Positions 37,427-49,500 of a stretch of 64,000 bases of DNA are shown piece by piece. Position 1 is the first letter of the stretch; every line of letters begins with the position of its first letter. The DNA is from Vibrio intestinalis. GTDB lineage: Bacteria; Pseudomonadota; Gammaproteobacteria; Enterobacterales; Vibrionaceae. The stretch lies in the NCBI RefSeq assembly GCF_025195085.2, contig NZ_JANAVY020000007.1:62001-126000 (forward strand), read 5' to 3'. A model generated the notes under the pieces. It was not told the DNA's origin and did not search any database. It worked only from the letters and a program-made list of their open reading frames with translations. A program made the position numbers and the translations under genes.

Positions 37427-39017
37427 CCAAGCAGAGCTTAAAAGGCAAGCCCAATCGTTGAAAGTGTTTAATCCAGCGGATTTGGTTGTCTTGCAATTTA
37501 TCACCAGGGCCTTTGACTTCAATCCATTCGAACTGCTTTCCTTTAAAGGCGATTAAGTCTGGCATTCCCGCTTGATAAAGTTTTAAATCACTGATGAGTA
37601 TTTCAAACAGTGCAATTAATTGATCGCGAGGAATCACCTCAATAGCTTGTTTAAGCAGTGGCTTGTCAAAGAGAGACCAGTGAACAAAAGGGTTACTGAT
37701 GCCGTATTTTTCATCATACACATCCACTAAATAGTTCAGATCGTTTTGCTGTACACGCGTTAAGCAGGCTTGGTAGGTATCGGTTCTCTGAGCAATAAAG
37801 TCATTGTGATATAAATCGAGTGGACGATGTTGATAGCGGTTAATAAAAGCACCTTCGATAGGCGCGAATATCATCGGCCAAAACGCTAGGCCGAATAAGC
37901 CAGTCAGTAGCGCATTTTCGCTATAGTAAACTTGCCAACCTTGTTGTTCTAAATGCTGCTTGACCGCAAGCTCTACTCTTTGTTGGCTTAGATCGAGCTC
38001 CAATCGCAAAGTATCGACGACGGGCTTTTTGCTACGTGGGACTTTATGGCCAAGTTTTCGTTGTAAACGCTGGTTTAGCTTCTGTGCGGTTTCAAGCTCA
38101 CTCATATCATAGGGGGAGGCATGCATTTTAGTTACAATGTCACTAAATCTTTCTATATCTTCGATCTTATCAAATATGCGGGCTTGTCTTTCTTTGCTAG
38201 GGGGAAGCTGGCTTTGCCTGAACAGTTCTAATGCAATATCCCATTGCTCTAACCTTTCAAAATCACGGGCTATCTCGTTAATCAGTCGCTGCCTTTTACG
38301 CTCCAAACGTGGATGTTTGATGATAGCCGGAAGCTGCTTCACAAGAAGGTGTAACTGATCGACATACTTTCTATCTGCTTGGTAAAACCGATTTTCGAGA
38401 TGGCTTAATGCCATCAGTTGGTTAAGTTGTTCACGTGTTTGAAAATAGCGGGTCTTTTTACTCAGTTGATATTGTTCAAAGGTATGAAGACCGAGATCAT
38501 CAAGTACAAACTGGCTTAGGTCTTGATGGGTGTTGGCGAAAAATAGTGCGAGGAGAATATCAATCATCTCACTGCGCTCTAGCTTAATTACTTTGAAGCT
38601 GAGCTGATGATATTGGTCAAATACCTTTTCTGGAAGTAGAGCAATAGCAGCTGATTTAGAGCAGGACTTGGCTATCTCTGGATAGAGGGCGGTGATTTCA
38701 CTTTTTACCAGTATATTAGCTAATGTTGGATGATTAATTGCAGGATTAATTGAAACCAATGCTTGCTGCAAAAGCTCGTCTAATGCTGATGGTATTGAGC
38801 GGATTTCAACGTAGTTGAGTTTATCGGAGCGAAACAGCTCTCCTTTACGACTATACAGGCGTACCAGCAGACATTGGGCGTCTTTGCTCAAAGCGTTGAA
38901 CTGGTTAAGCCAATCATGTTCTTCTTTACTTAGAAGATCGGGGTATTGGCTTTGAGCATGTTCGATAAGTTTGTAGAAGTTATCGAGGTAATAGTCGGCT
39001 GGTAGTTCTATTTTCAT
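37416..39017 (-). CDS. FAN1-like structure-specific nuclease (VRR-NUC)
   Basis: About 533 residues. The C-terminal VRR-NUC nuclease has GMPDLIAFKG, then WIEVKGPGDKLQDNQIRWI: the PD-(D/E)xK site (Asp, Glu, Lys) plus the conserved Gln, exactly as in FAN1. The N-terminal 300 residues are helical, like the SAP/TPR-type parts of bacterial FAN1. FAN1 homologues cut 5' flaps and help unhook interstrand cross-links. The ATG at 39017 is preferred to a TTG three codons earlier. It overlaps the M23 gene tail to tail. Confidence 0.85.
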   Translation of the reverse strand: MKIELPADYYLDNFYKLIEHAQSQYPDLLSKEEHDWLNQFNALSKDAQCLLVRLYSRKGELFRSDKLNYVEIRSIPSALDELLQQALVSINPAINHPTLANILVKSEITALYPEIAKSCSKSAAIALLPEKVFDQYHQLSFKVIKLERSEMIDILLALFFANTHQDLSQFVLDDLGLHTFEQYQLSKKTRYFQTREQLNQLMALSHLENRFYQADRKYVDQLHLLVKQLPAIIKHPRLERKRQRLINEIARDFERLEQWDIALELFRQSQLPPSKERQARIFDKIEDIERFSDIVTKMHASPYDMSELETAQKLNQRLQRKLGHKVPRSKKPVVDTLRLELDLSQQRVELAVKQHLEQQGWQVYYSENALLTGLFGLAFWPMIFAPIEGAFINRYQHRPLDLYHNDFIAQRTDTYQACLTRVQQNDLNYLVDVYDEKYGISNPFVHWSLFDKPLLKQAIEVIPRDQLIALFEILISDLKLYQAGMPDLIAFKGKQFEWIEVKGPGDKLQDNQIRWIKHFQRLGLPFKLCLVNH

Positions 39018-39031
39018 CGCAGGCAAAACAA

Positions 39032-39060
39032 AAAAGGCTTAACCATAGGTTAAGCCTTTT
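39032..39060 (-). terminator. Terminator of OFA transporter gene
   Basis: A 13-bp perfect stem AAAAGGCTTAACC/GGTTAAGCCTTTT with a 3-base loop, then TTTTTTGTTTT on the minus strand. Confidence 0.9.
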
Positions 39061-39084
39061 GAGATTTAATTGGTAGCGAGCAAA

Positions 39085-40320
39085 TTACGCGTTTGCTTGA
39101 AGCGCTGCTGCTTTTGCGTCTGATACTGGCTTAGTTACCAATGCAAGTACGATACATACTGCCATCATTGCCGCTGATACTGTGTAAGCTAGGCCGTAAC
39201 CTTCGCTGTTAGTCGTAGAGAAACCAACAATAGCAGCACCGATAGCGCCACCGATACCCCATGCTGTGTATAGCACGCCGTAGTTAGTACCGTAGTTTTT
39301 CAGGCCGTAGAACTCAGCAGTTAGCGTTGGGAATACAGCAAGTAGAGTACCGTAACCAACAGCAGCGATTGCAGTACCGATGATTAGAGTGAACTCTGAA
39401 TCGAAAGTTGCAAACAGTGCCATGTTGATGCCTTGCAGCACAAACGCGAGAAGTAGAGTACGAACACCGCCAATCTTGTCAGCTAGCATACCCGCAGCAA
39501 CACGGCCGCCAGAGTTGAAGATAGCTAGGATAGATGCAAGGTAAACCGCGTTTGGAAGGTTCGCTTGAACACTTGCGATAGTCGTGATGTTACCGATGAT
39601 CATTAGACCAACAGACGCTGCAAATGCATACATGATCCATAGTGAGTAGAACTGTGGCGTTGTTAGCATTGCTTTCCAGCTGATGTCAGCTGATTTCTTA
39701 ACCGCTTTTGGTGCTTGGCCTTCTTTAACTTTAGGCTCTGCTGGTGTGTAGTCTGCTGGTGGGTTGTTGATGGTTGCCGCTAGAGGAACAGCAATCGCAA
39801 GAATACCAACACCAAGTACTAGGAAGCTTGTTTGAATGCCCATGTTGTCGATCAGCGCAGAAGTAACTGGTGCTAGGTAAATAGCAGCAAGACCAAAGCC
39901 CGCAGCGATTAGGCCATTTACCATACCTTTCTTAGAAGGGTGGAACCATTTCATTGCAGAAGGAGAAAGACACGCGTAACCAAAGCCGATACCCGCGCCT
40001 GTAATCACACCAAAAGTGATGTTTAGCATCATTGGTGAGTTTACAAAGCCAGAAGCGATCATACCAAGGCCAGTAAGAACAGTACCAAGGATAAGGATCA
40101 GACGAGGACCCATACGGTCTTGAAGGATACCAGCAATAAGAAGACAGATAGAGAATGTGATAGTTGCTGTTGCGTAAGGAGCTGATGCTTCTGCCGCTGA
40201 CCAGCCAGAATCAGTTACTAGCGCTTTGTTAAATACACTCCAAGCATACAGGATGCCAAGACAAAGGTTGATACAGAATCCTGCTAGCAGGATACGCATT
40301 GCTTTATCAATCTTGCTCAT
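39085..40320 (-). CDS. OFA-family MFS transporter (oxalate/formate antiporter-like)
   Basis: A 411-residue 12-segment permease. The N-terminal FCINLCLGILYAWSVF is the OFA family mark, and the LNITFGVITGAGIGFGYACLSP helix also fits. The family includes OxlT and E. coli YhjX, which responds to pyruvate. The substrate is probably a small carboxylate. It is encoded alone with a strong terminator and a 425-base upstream region. Confidence 0.8.
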   Translation of the reverse strand: MSKIDKAMRILLAGFCINLCLGILYAWSVFNKALVTDSGWSAAEASAPYATATITFSICLLIAGILQDRMGPRLILILGTVLTGLGMIASGFVNSPMMLNITFGVITGAGIGFGYACLSPSAMKWFHPSKKGMVNGLIAAGFGLAAIYLAPVTSALIDNMGIQTSFLVLGVGILAIAVPLAATINNPPADYTPAEPKVKEGQAPKAVKKSADISWKAMLTTPQFYSLWIMYAFAASVGLMIIGNITTIASVQANLPNAVYLASILAIFNSGGRVAAGMLADKIGGVRTLLLAFVLQGINMALFATFDSEFTLIIGTAIAAVGYGTLLAVFPTLTAEFYGLKNYGTNYGVLYTAWGIGGAIGAAIVGFSTTNSEGYGLAYTVSAAMMAVCIVLALVTKPVSDAKAAALQANA

Positions 40321-40745
40321 TTTCTTTCTCGTTTGTCCCCTTAAATCGAAATAAAAGAGGTGGGTTAAACATTCGATTTCTTAAAAATTAGTTTGCGTTT
40401 ATCAACATAAAGCGCAATGGGCGCGAATTATAACCAATATAAATGTGATTGGAATCTCTTTTTCGTTATATCTTAAAAATAAACTTGTATGTTAAATGCT
40501 TGTTGTTAAAAGCTCTGGCTAATAAGTGACAATCACTTTAACAAATCATTGAAACTGGAAATTTCAATTGTTGACAGGAGAGGGGGAATCTGTATTTGCA
40601 TTTAATGCTCAAATTGTAAGCAAGTGGCTGATTGGGCGAAACTTTTACATAGTTAGTTTTTTGTCAATTAACCGAGCCAAATCTTCTCTATACCAAAACT
40701 CAGGAGTAGCATGCGCGCCAAATTTTTATTAAAGGAACAAACAAA
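40321..40745. other. Divergent intergenic region (OFA transporter / DUF3332 lipoprotein)
   Basis: AT-rich, no gene seen. It must hold both promoters; RBS AAAGGAAC lies directly before the lipoprotein ATG. I see no clear operator. Confidence 0.5.
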
Positions 40746-41285
40746 ATGAAATTGAGCGCAGTGAAATTAGCCGTAGTAGCAGGTTTAGGTATGACAACGC
40801 TAACGGGCTGTATGGGTCAAATGGCGACAACGGGTCTAGTGTCGAAATTCAACTTAGAAATTGTTGATAACCGTTACGGTCGTGAAGGTATGTTCTTACT
40901 ATTGTCTCCAGTATACGGCCTAGCAGGTACTGCTGACTTATTCATCTTTAACGCTATCGAGTTTTGGACTGGCAAAAACCCAATTACAGGTAAGTCACCT
41001 GCTGTGGTTGATACCCCAACTAAAAACTACATCAAAGTAAACGATCAGTTGGATTCTTCTCTAACAGAAGTACCGCTTGCTGCGAACAGCGACATTGAGA
41101 AAGCGACAATCGAGCAAATCAATGACACTACGCTTGAAATGCACGTGACTTACCTAGATGGTAAAACACAAACTCTACGTGGTGAGAAACAAGCTGATTC
41201 AGTCGCATTCTACGTTGAGGGTGATCTAATTACTCGCGTATCAAATCAAGAATTGACTGACTACATCGCGGCAGCGTCGCTGTAG
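40746..41285 (+). CDS. DUF3332-family lipoprotein
   Basis: A 179-residue protein. Lipobox LTGC at residues 19-22; the mature part begins MGQMATTG. The segment VDNRYGREGMFLLLSPVYGLAG and FIFNAIEFWTGKNPITGKSP are typical of DUF3332. Two hydrophobic stretches suggest close contact with the membrane. Function is unknown. It is a single gene with SD AAAGG and a hairpin terminator. Confidence 0.75.
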   Translation: MKLSAVKLAVVAGLGMTTLTGCMGQMATTGLVSKFNLEIVDNRYGREGMFLLLSPVYGLAGTADLFIFNAIEFWTGKNPITGKSPAVVDTPTKNYIKVNDQLDSSLTEVPLAANSDIEKATIEQINDTTLEMHVTYLDGKTQTLRGEKQADSVAFYVEGDLITRVSNQELTDYIAAASL

Positions 41286-41294
41286 TTACGTATT

Positions 41295-41316
41295 AGCCCC
41301 TAGTAAATTAGGGGCT
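41295..41316 (+). terminator. Terminator of DUF3332 gene
   Basis: AGCCCCTA, 6-base loop, TAGGGGCT, 10 bases after the stop. U-run poor. Confidence 0.65.
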
Positions 41317-41520
41317 TACTAGTACTTTTGTTTCTTGTGTTGGTACAAACGGACTGCACAAAGAACTAATTCACCCCTTCAATGCATACAGAGTGTGAAG
41401 TGCCTCTTATAAATGTATTTAGATAGCTATCGACCGCCAAAAATAGACTATACAAGTTAGTTATATTTATATAATTAACGCCATTTTTGTTTGGTATCTT
41501 TTGGGTTTCCGAGGTCGGTT

Positions 41521-42912
41521 GTGTTGCGCTTGATATGGATTTTGATCGTCATTGCTAGTGGTCAGGCTTTTTGCGCCCCAGAACCGCGCGACACGCTCAT
41601 CGTCACTAACTCTAAAGCGTGGAAGCCGTTCTCTTTCATTAATGATCAAGGCCAACCTTCAGGCATTCTTATCGACTACTGGCAAGAGTATGGTCGTGTA
41701 AATAACGTCGATGTTCAGTTTCTACTTGTTGACTGGAGCGACTCGCTCAAAGCGGTAAAAGAAGGGGAAGCTGATGTACATGCCGGCTTGCTTTGGTCTA
41801 TGGATAGAGACAAGTACCTCGATTTCAGCGCGCCTATTATTACTATCGACACACAATTGTTCGTCAATCACAGCCTTATAGGGATGGAAGTGGCGGAGTT
41901 CCTGTCAGGAGAGCATCCTTATATAGTGGGCGTAGTAAATAGTGGCTACGAACAAGAATTCACTCAAAAAAACTTTCCTCAACTTAAATTGCAAGCCTTT
42001 GCTAACAATGAAGAGATGATAGAGGCGGCCTTCGATGGCAAGATCCAAGCTTTTGTCGCTGACTTACAAGTCGCCAACTTTTACCTTCATAGCCCCAAGG
42101 CGGCCAAGCTGTTTACGGGTGTGTACCATATGTATTCGGGCATCATTCGCCCTGCGGTGCAGCAGAACAATAGCCAGCACCTGTTAGCGCTTTCAAAAGG
42201 CATGAATAAGATCTCCGAAGAAGAGAAACAGCGAATTTTCGGCCGATGGATGTACATCGAAACGGTATACCCAACATTTTTAGCACCGGTATTGGCATTA
42301 GTGTTTGTTTTAATCGCGATCACCTACCTTGTGGTTTTAAAGATGACTGTAAAGGCTAAAACGCGCGAGTTAGAAAAAGCCAACAGCGAGCTAAAATACC
42401 TTTCCGAAACCGATCCGCTAACAGGGCTGAGTAATCGTCGTCATTTCTATCAAGAATTTAGCTCTAGAGTGGGTGGTAAAAGCACGGTCGGCATTTTGTT
42501 GTTTGATATCGACGATTTCAAACACATTAATGACAACTATGGCCATCAGGTTGGTGATGTGGTCATACAGCAAGTAGGGCGAGTGATTGCCGAACTCTCT
42601 GAACCAAACTATCTTGTCGGGCGAGTTGGTGGCGAGGAGTTTGCCATTGTAATCAACAGGCTAAGTTACCAAGAAGTGGTCGCGCGCGCGCAAGCGGTGT
42701 GTGAGTTTATACGCAATCTACAGCTATCAGATGACGGTGATCTGAAGGTCACGGTGAGTTTAGGCTGTGCTTATTATCCGCATGGTAGTGATGATATCTG
42801 TTTATCGGATGCGGATGGTTTGATGTACCAAGCTAAAGCGCAAGGTAAAGACAGAGCAGTGAGTCATTATTTTGAAAGCTCGGTAAAAGAAGAACATGTT
42901 CAGTTTTCATAA
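41521..42912 (+). CDS. Diguanylate cyclase with periplasmic SBP_bac_3 sensor
   Basis: About 463 residues. Signal region LRLIWILIVIASGQAFC, then a type 3 periplasmic solute-binding domain (about 20-245: DTLIVTNSKAWKPFSF, ADVHAGLLWSMDRD), a membrane helix (about 251-274), a short coiled linker and a GGDEF domain with the active motif GGEEF at about 370 and FDIDDFKHINDNYGH. It should make c-di-GMP in response to an amino-acid-like ligand. The inhibitory RxxD site before GGEEF is absent. I take the GTG at 41521, which has GAGG 6 bases upstream; a TTG at 41491 is the alternative and would give 473 residues. Confidence 0.85.
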   Translation: MLRLIWILIVIASGQAFCAPEPRDTLIVTNSKAWKPFSFINDQGQPSGILIDYWQEYGRVNNVDVQFLLVDWSDSLKAVKEGEADVHAGLLWSMDRDKYLDFSAPIITIDTQLFVNHSLIGMEVAEFLSGEHPYIVGVVNSGYEQEFTQKNFPQLKLQAFANNEEMIEAAFDGKIQAFVADLQVANFYLHSPKAAKLFTGVYHMYSGIIRPAVQQNNSQHLLALSKGMNKISEEEKQRIFGRWMYIETVYPTFLAPVLALVFVLIAITYLVVLKMTVKAKTRELEKANSELKYLSETDPLTGLSNRRHFYQEFSSRVGGKSTVGILLFDIDDFKHINDNYGHQVGDVVIQQVGRVIAELSEPNYLVGRVGGEEFAIVINRLSYQEVVARAQAVCEFIRNLQLSDDGDLKVTVSLGCAYYPHGSDDICLSDADGLMYQAKAQGKDRAVSHYFESSVKEEHVQFS

Positions 42913-43028
42913 TTGTGGCGTTTAATGCAGCATAATGGTGAAACAGTCAGCAGTTAAGCGGTCAGTGATGAAAAATTACTTTTCTTTTCAGGATATTGTG
43001 GCATATTGGTTGGGCTTACCAAGATAAA

Positions 43029-43103
<75 letters not shown>

Positions 43104-43579
43104 AGCCTCTTAATCGATAACAAACCAATTCAACTTCAAAATACACGCTTAATTGCGTTGTATGATGTTTATAGCATCCAAATTATTCTCAATCTTTCTC
43201 ACTAAGTTGCTTAATAAACTAGCAAATGATTAGCACTGCCTATATTTAAGTCAGAACCTGGTTTGTGGCGTGTTAACCTTCTGCACATCAGCCCATCTGT
43301 AAAAAACTTGAATCGTAAAGAGTTTTCCATACTAAACGTGAGCTGTATTGTAAATTACAATCGTGTCATAAAATTACTTACAATTATTTTTAGATACTAT
43401 TAAGACAGAATTCTGACATTTCCACTGGTTAATCGTTTTTTGTGGAATGTACAGGGTGGTGGATTTACTTTCAATAATACTAATTTATGTGCGTTTATGC
43501 CTGTTTTGGTGGTGATTTGGACATATTGAGAAATTTTTTAGCGCTCATATAATCGCAAAAAATTTTTTATTTGGTCAGT
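43104..43579. other. Intergenic stretch between tRNA-Gly and the giant lipoprotein gene
   Basis: No gene seen. AT-rich. It contains the near-perfect dyad ATTGTAAATTACAAT at 43347-43361, with a further TTACAAT copy about 17 bases on. No integrase or att repeat of the tRNA end was found here. Confidence 0.5.
43347..43361. promoter_or_regulatory. ATTGTAA-TTACAAT dyad
   Basis: A palindrome with a one-base centre; a second TTACAAT half follows at about 43377. It lies about 220 bases before the giant gene and is a possible operator. Confidence 0.35.
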
Positions 43580-46500
43580 ATGTTTGAGAATAAGTCAGTT
43601 GCAAGGTTATTGAGCTTAGGGATAGTTTCTATTGCGCTTAGCGCGTGCGGTGGTGGGGAAGGTGACTCAACTCCCCCTGCAAGAAACGTGGGCTCCATTT
43701 CAGGAAATGTATTTGATGCGCCAGTAAATGGAGCAACCATCCAAGTATGGGAATACGAAGATGGAAAAATCGGACGCAAGTTGGGATCCACTACATCAGA
43801 CGCCTTTGGTGATTACAAGGTCAGTATTGAGTCTATTTCGCAGCCAGTACTAATCAGTGCTCAAGGCGGCAGCTATACTGATCCACTCACGAATGAAACT
43901 ATATCGGTGAGTAACGGAAAAATTATCCGCCTTGATAGTGTGGTCAACTTTAGTGAAGGCAGCAATCACAAAGCTATGCTTACACCACTATCAAATATTG
44001 CCGCGGGTCTTGCAAAATATAAGATGGCTCAGGGGGTATCTAGTCGTGATGCTGTCTCTCAGTCAATATCTACCGTCAGCGATATGTATGGCTTCGATAT
44101 CAATAAAACTGAGCCTGTTGATATTACGCGTGGAGGGCAAAGTAGCTATGCTTCTGATGGCCACAAATATGGTGCATTGCTAACCGCATACTCTTCTTTT
44201 TCTCATGATCTTATTAGTAAGTATGGTGATGACAACCATACTTATACCTCTATGCATTTGGCGGATATCCAATACCGCGACGTTGTTTCTGACGGCTACT
44301 TGAACGGAGAGGAAATTAGTGAGTTAAATGGCGCATTAACGCCATTATCTTTCGGACAAGTAAGTGTGACGAGTGATGTCTACACTAACCTTCTCGCTCA
44401 GCATGTTCTCATTGTTGTAAACGACCCAAACTTGAACGTATCAGGGACAAGTGCGGATGATTATGTTGAATTTAGTCAACAAATTAACGACTTAGGTACA
44501 GGGGGGGCAGATGGCGTTGTCCCGCCTCGTGATGTCATAGAAATAGATACAACTCCGCCAGATGTAAAACGCGTGAACACAGGAGTTTTAGCAGGTCTTG
44601 ATAGTGTAGATATTTCACTGCACGATGAGATTGGTGTCAAAAGCGTTTCTGCATACATACAGTACCAACGTCATGGAACTTGGTCTGAAGAGTTAGTGTG
44701 TGATGATGGCGCAAATTATGGCAATGAGTATTGTTCAGTTGATTTTACGGATTTCGAACAAGGACTACGAGAAACTAGTGCTCGTATTATGATAAATACT
44801 ACCGCTATGGATGGAATCTATGGCGATGAAGAACTCTACACTTCTGAAGCTCGGGTTATTCTGTATACATCTGATGTTCTTGGAAACCAGTTGAAGCCAG
44901 TGGATGGTCAAGGCCATATCATTAATTTTGAATGGGATAACGAATCTCCAGTAATTAAAGTTACATCGGCCAATACAATTAATAACGGCGTACCAGAGTA
45001 CATATTAAAAGGTACTGTTAAAGAGGAATATCAAGATATTTCTTCTGTGACAGTGGCTTTCAATGGTGGGGTAAAAGAAGAAGTTAAGTGTACACCACTC
45101 CCTTCTGAAGTAGGAAATGCCTGCGAGTTTAGCAATCCTTATTTAACCGATGATTTTGTTTCAACTACCGTCTTTGACATAGAGGCATCAGACAGTAAAG
45201 GGAATGTAGGAAATCTTGTTCATACGGTGAGTCGAGATGATCAGCGTCCAACACAAGTGGTAACTTATCCTAGTAGCGGCACCTTGATGACATATGTAAA
45301 GGTTGGTGTCGATGGTGAGCGTACTATGTATGATGGTGCGTATACACAAAATACATATACTGAAGGTACAGTTCAAAGTAGTCGTGATTACTTGAAGATA
45401 GACTTCCTCTACGCAAGCAATGGTATCAAAAACAGCATTGAAGGCGTGGATTTTAAAAACTTTAACGTAAATTTACTGAAAGAAAAGAAAATCCCGTATC
45501 TAGAGGTTAAAGTTTCAGACAACAGTTATGATTCAGTGCTAGGGTCTAATGCCGATAAACTTACTCTTGTTGTAGAGTATTATGTTAGTCGAAACAACGA
45601 TGGGAACTATTCATTACAAAACGTTACGAAAACTATCGGTTCTGACGAAAACTTCACCGCGAATATTCCTCACAAAACAATTTCAAAGGATGGAGATGGA
45701 CGTGTTAATGAGGTGGTCTACTACATACCGTATGTTAAAGAGGTCTTGGGTGATAGTTTCAGTTCCACAGCTGAAGAAAGCAGTCAGAAACTTGTTATAA
45801 AGACCATTGATGAATCAGAAAACGAAAGTTCTATTCAAGAGGTCTTTTTCCGCAGCAGTTTTGACTTACCAACAATGAAAGTAGTTACTCCATTTATTGG
45901 GGCTCGGGTACAACTTGAAGGCTTGAGTGCCAATGGTGAGTTTACACCATTATCGAGCTGTGTCACTGCTCAGGAAAAAGAAGAAAACTCGGGTAATATC
46001 ACCTTAGATGTAGCGTCATGTGAAACAATGACTGACCTGATGAACTACGAGTTTATGCGCATGAGATTGATCAGTGTAGCGACTCCCGTTTCTCATTATT
46101 ATCAGTGGAAGAAAGATGCGAGTGAATGGCAAGCTGTTGATTTAAATAAAGCTAATATCGGTGCTTATTTTATTTTAAATGGTTCGCAAACATTCTACCT
46201 GACCGAGCTATCAGTATATCAAACGGGGTTGTTTGATAACCAATGGAATCAAGTTGCCGCTGGTGAGAAAACAGTCGCGCGAGCCAAACAAGTTCTTGAT
46301 GATGTAACACGAGCACTAGCAGGTAGCAATAATGATTCCTTCTTTGGTTTTGATCCAACAATAGTATCGTATGCAACTAACGAGCTGCTTACCACAAAGC
46401 CTATCCCTAATAACCCTACAAATGACTATCTCCATCGTTTTCTTGTGGAGGGTATCGTTGAGTTGTCCAAAGACATGCCGCGTAGTAACTCATTAGACTT

Positions 46501-49500
46501 TGCATCAGCGATGTATGATGACTTTAGCTATGATGGCAAAGCCAATGGTATAGGAGAAGGAAACACTCAAATTACATTGGACACCTATGAGTTCAGTTCA
46601 AAGACTTATCGAACTCACTTAGCCCAAGCATATTTTGATGTTATGACCGGAGTCTATGGTGTTGCTGAAAATATAGCTCAACTTTATGCCGATGATATTT
46701 CAATGGCCAACCCAGAGAGCGGTGGCAAATCAATATTTGATGGTCCCGGAGAAAGTATCGATAAACTGCCTCCTCAGACGACATTGTCGATTGATTTGGG
46801 GCGTGAAGTCACAGTCAATAATAAACGCTTTGTTGCGGGCGAAATAGCCGCAAGAATATTGCTCAAAGATCCATCGGGTATTGTAACCGTAGAGGGAAGT
46901 CAACCGAAGTTTGCGACCATGTGGTATAACGCCACTGAGCCATCGTCGCCCAAACCAATTGATGTCAATATTACTGCAGGCTCAAACGGCGATAGTTACA
47001 GTAAAGAATATTTCTTTACCCTAGATACTCAGTTACCAGAACTCAAAGAGATGGTTGAATTTGCACTTAATACAAGCGCAAAAGATACACATGGAAACTC
47101 GTACGGTTATGATGGTAAAGAACCATACATCGAGTCTTTGTATATTGACAACGACTATCCTGTCGCTAGCTACACCCCACCCAACGATGTTCAGGGTAAA
47201 CCTATTGACCCAAGTATTTATTTAAATGCTAAAAATGTTCACGAGCTAACATTTGCTATTTCTGACGTCGTCGGTGACAAGCGAGATGTCCGTGGTTTGG
47301 TGTTCTATAAACCCACAGGTGAAAAAGCCACATTTACTGCGCAGGACTTCTCAGCGAACTCTCAAGATTCGTTTAAGGTCAAACTGTGTACGGGGGATGT
47401 TTGTAACAACCAAGGAAATACAATCTATCCGGGTGATGGTAATTGGCTGGTGGTCGTAAGAGCAGAAGATAACTTGAACAACTCTGTTTCTGAACTTATC
47501 AGCACCGCACCTCGTTTTAATGTTTTGATTGACTCTGAAGCCCCGGTTGTTTCGGGAGGAGCAATTGAAGAAAAACTAGGAGGCAACTCAATTTGGACTC
47601 CTGTGATTAATTGGGGATCATTAAGTCAAGGGAGCGACGTTCAAATAGATCTTCGTCGTGGCTCAGGTCAGGCAGTTCGATTATCCCATTGTGACCCAGC
47701 TGCAGAAGTCTGCGATCTTCCTTATTTGATTGGTGAGCAGCCTGATGTAAAAGTTCAGCTAGTTGCTGGTGCCTTTGACTACTTAGCGTCGAATGAATTT
47801 TACGTAACAGCGACGGATAAAGCTTACCCTTCTAACGTGAGCACTCAGGGTATCTTTACATTTAAAGTTGATAACATTGGTCCAGAAATTCGATTGAATA
47901 CCCCTTGGGTAGAAGATGCTTTATCAAAAGAAAGTTATGTATTGGGTAGAGAGTTTAGTGTACGGTTTACTTCGGTCACTGATGACTCGAAGATTGACCA
48001 AGTCTCCTTGTTCCAAGAAGGGTTCCCAAATCCAATCAAAACCATGACACCAGTCGACCCAAGTCAACCGTTCGTGATGTCTTTAAATAAGTCTGAAACA
48101 GACAGAATTGACACTACGGGACAAGAAAAAACAACTGCACTTTACGTTAAAACTACAGATGTTAATGGTTTCGAATCCCAAACGAATATTAATCACATAA
48201 TCTTAGACCGTGAAGGTCCAGCATTGAGGTTAAGTGGGTACAATGAGAATGACTATTATCTAGGTAACTACGTGTTCAACCTTATCGCGCAAGATCTTAA
48301 CTCCAATGGCAATGCGTCAGTTGAAGGTGTAGACAAAGAAAGCTTAGAGTACTGGACGTTCAGTAACACAGAACCCCAGCCAGGAACCCCTGGGTCTAAT
48401 ATTGGTAATGATTTTAAAGTGCCTCTGAATGATTTAAGTACAGGGATTTATAGTTTGCGACTAAAAGGTTCTGATGTTCGCGGTAACGAAACAATAACGA
48501 CTAGCAACGATGACATAAAGATTAAAGTCAACAATGCGCTACCTCAAGTTACCCTTGCCATGAGCTATATCGATGGAACGCCAATAACCAACAATACAAT
48601 TTATCAAGAAGGTAACATCATTCTGACACTTGATGTCGTTGATGAAAGTGGTGTGGATAAAATTGACTCTAGTTACAAACTGGTCGGCGAACAAAACGGA
48701 ACCAGCTTAACTTTTGTTGAACAGGAACCGGGCAAATGGACGGCAACGCTGCTAGAGACACAAATTGCAGCGGATGGACGCTACGAGCTAGATATCAAAG
48801 TTTACAATAAGGTTCGCTATCTCAATGAAAGCGATCGTAAAGTCGGTGTGGTTAACCAAACATTAAGTGTTCAAAGACAAGGTGTAGTCTTGTCGATAGA
48901 GTCGCCCGCAGACTTCCAAAACTATAAAGCTAACAGCGCGTTGAATGTAACGTTTAATACACAAAGTGAGGTAAAAGCGAAAACTTTAGAGTGTTGGGTG
49001 AGGGAAGCATACAACTCTGAAGAGGCTCCGCCGACAAACGAAGCGCCATATTCCGGAGTGATTAATGTATCGCAAGAGCCGTACAGCTGTAGTTTAGCCT
49101 CGACGAAGAGTATGAGTCAGGCTCCGGTTACTTTGATTACGCGAACAGTCGCGACAAACGGACGCGAGACAGTTAGCAAGTTTAACTTTGCAATGATGGA
49201 TGTTGATGCGCCAACTGTGGTTGATGGAAACTCATACAGTTTCAATCATAATGATGTGTGGTTTGATGAGGCGCAAAATAACAAAATGCTCACCTTTGAT
49301 CTTACATACAATGATGAGCTTGCTGGAGTGAATACATCAGAGAAAGCGGCCTATCCGAAACTCGTAAGGCTTCAAGGTAATCGAGCCTTTACACCTACAC
49401 AATGTACAACGGGTGTGGGTAATGTGAAATGTACTTATTCTGAGCTCTACTCAGACATTATCAATGGCTTAAGTGTTACGCAGGAGTACAAAATTACGCA

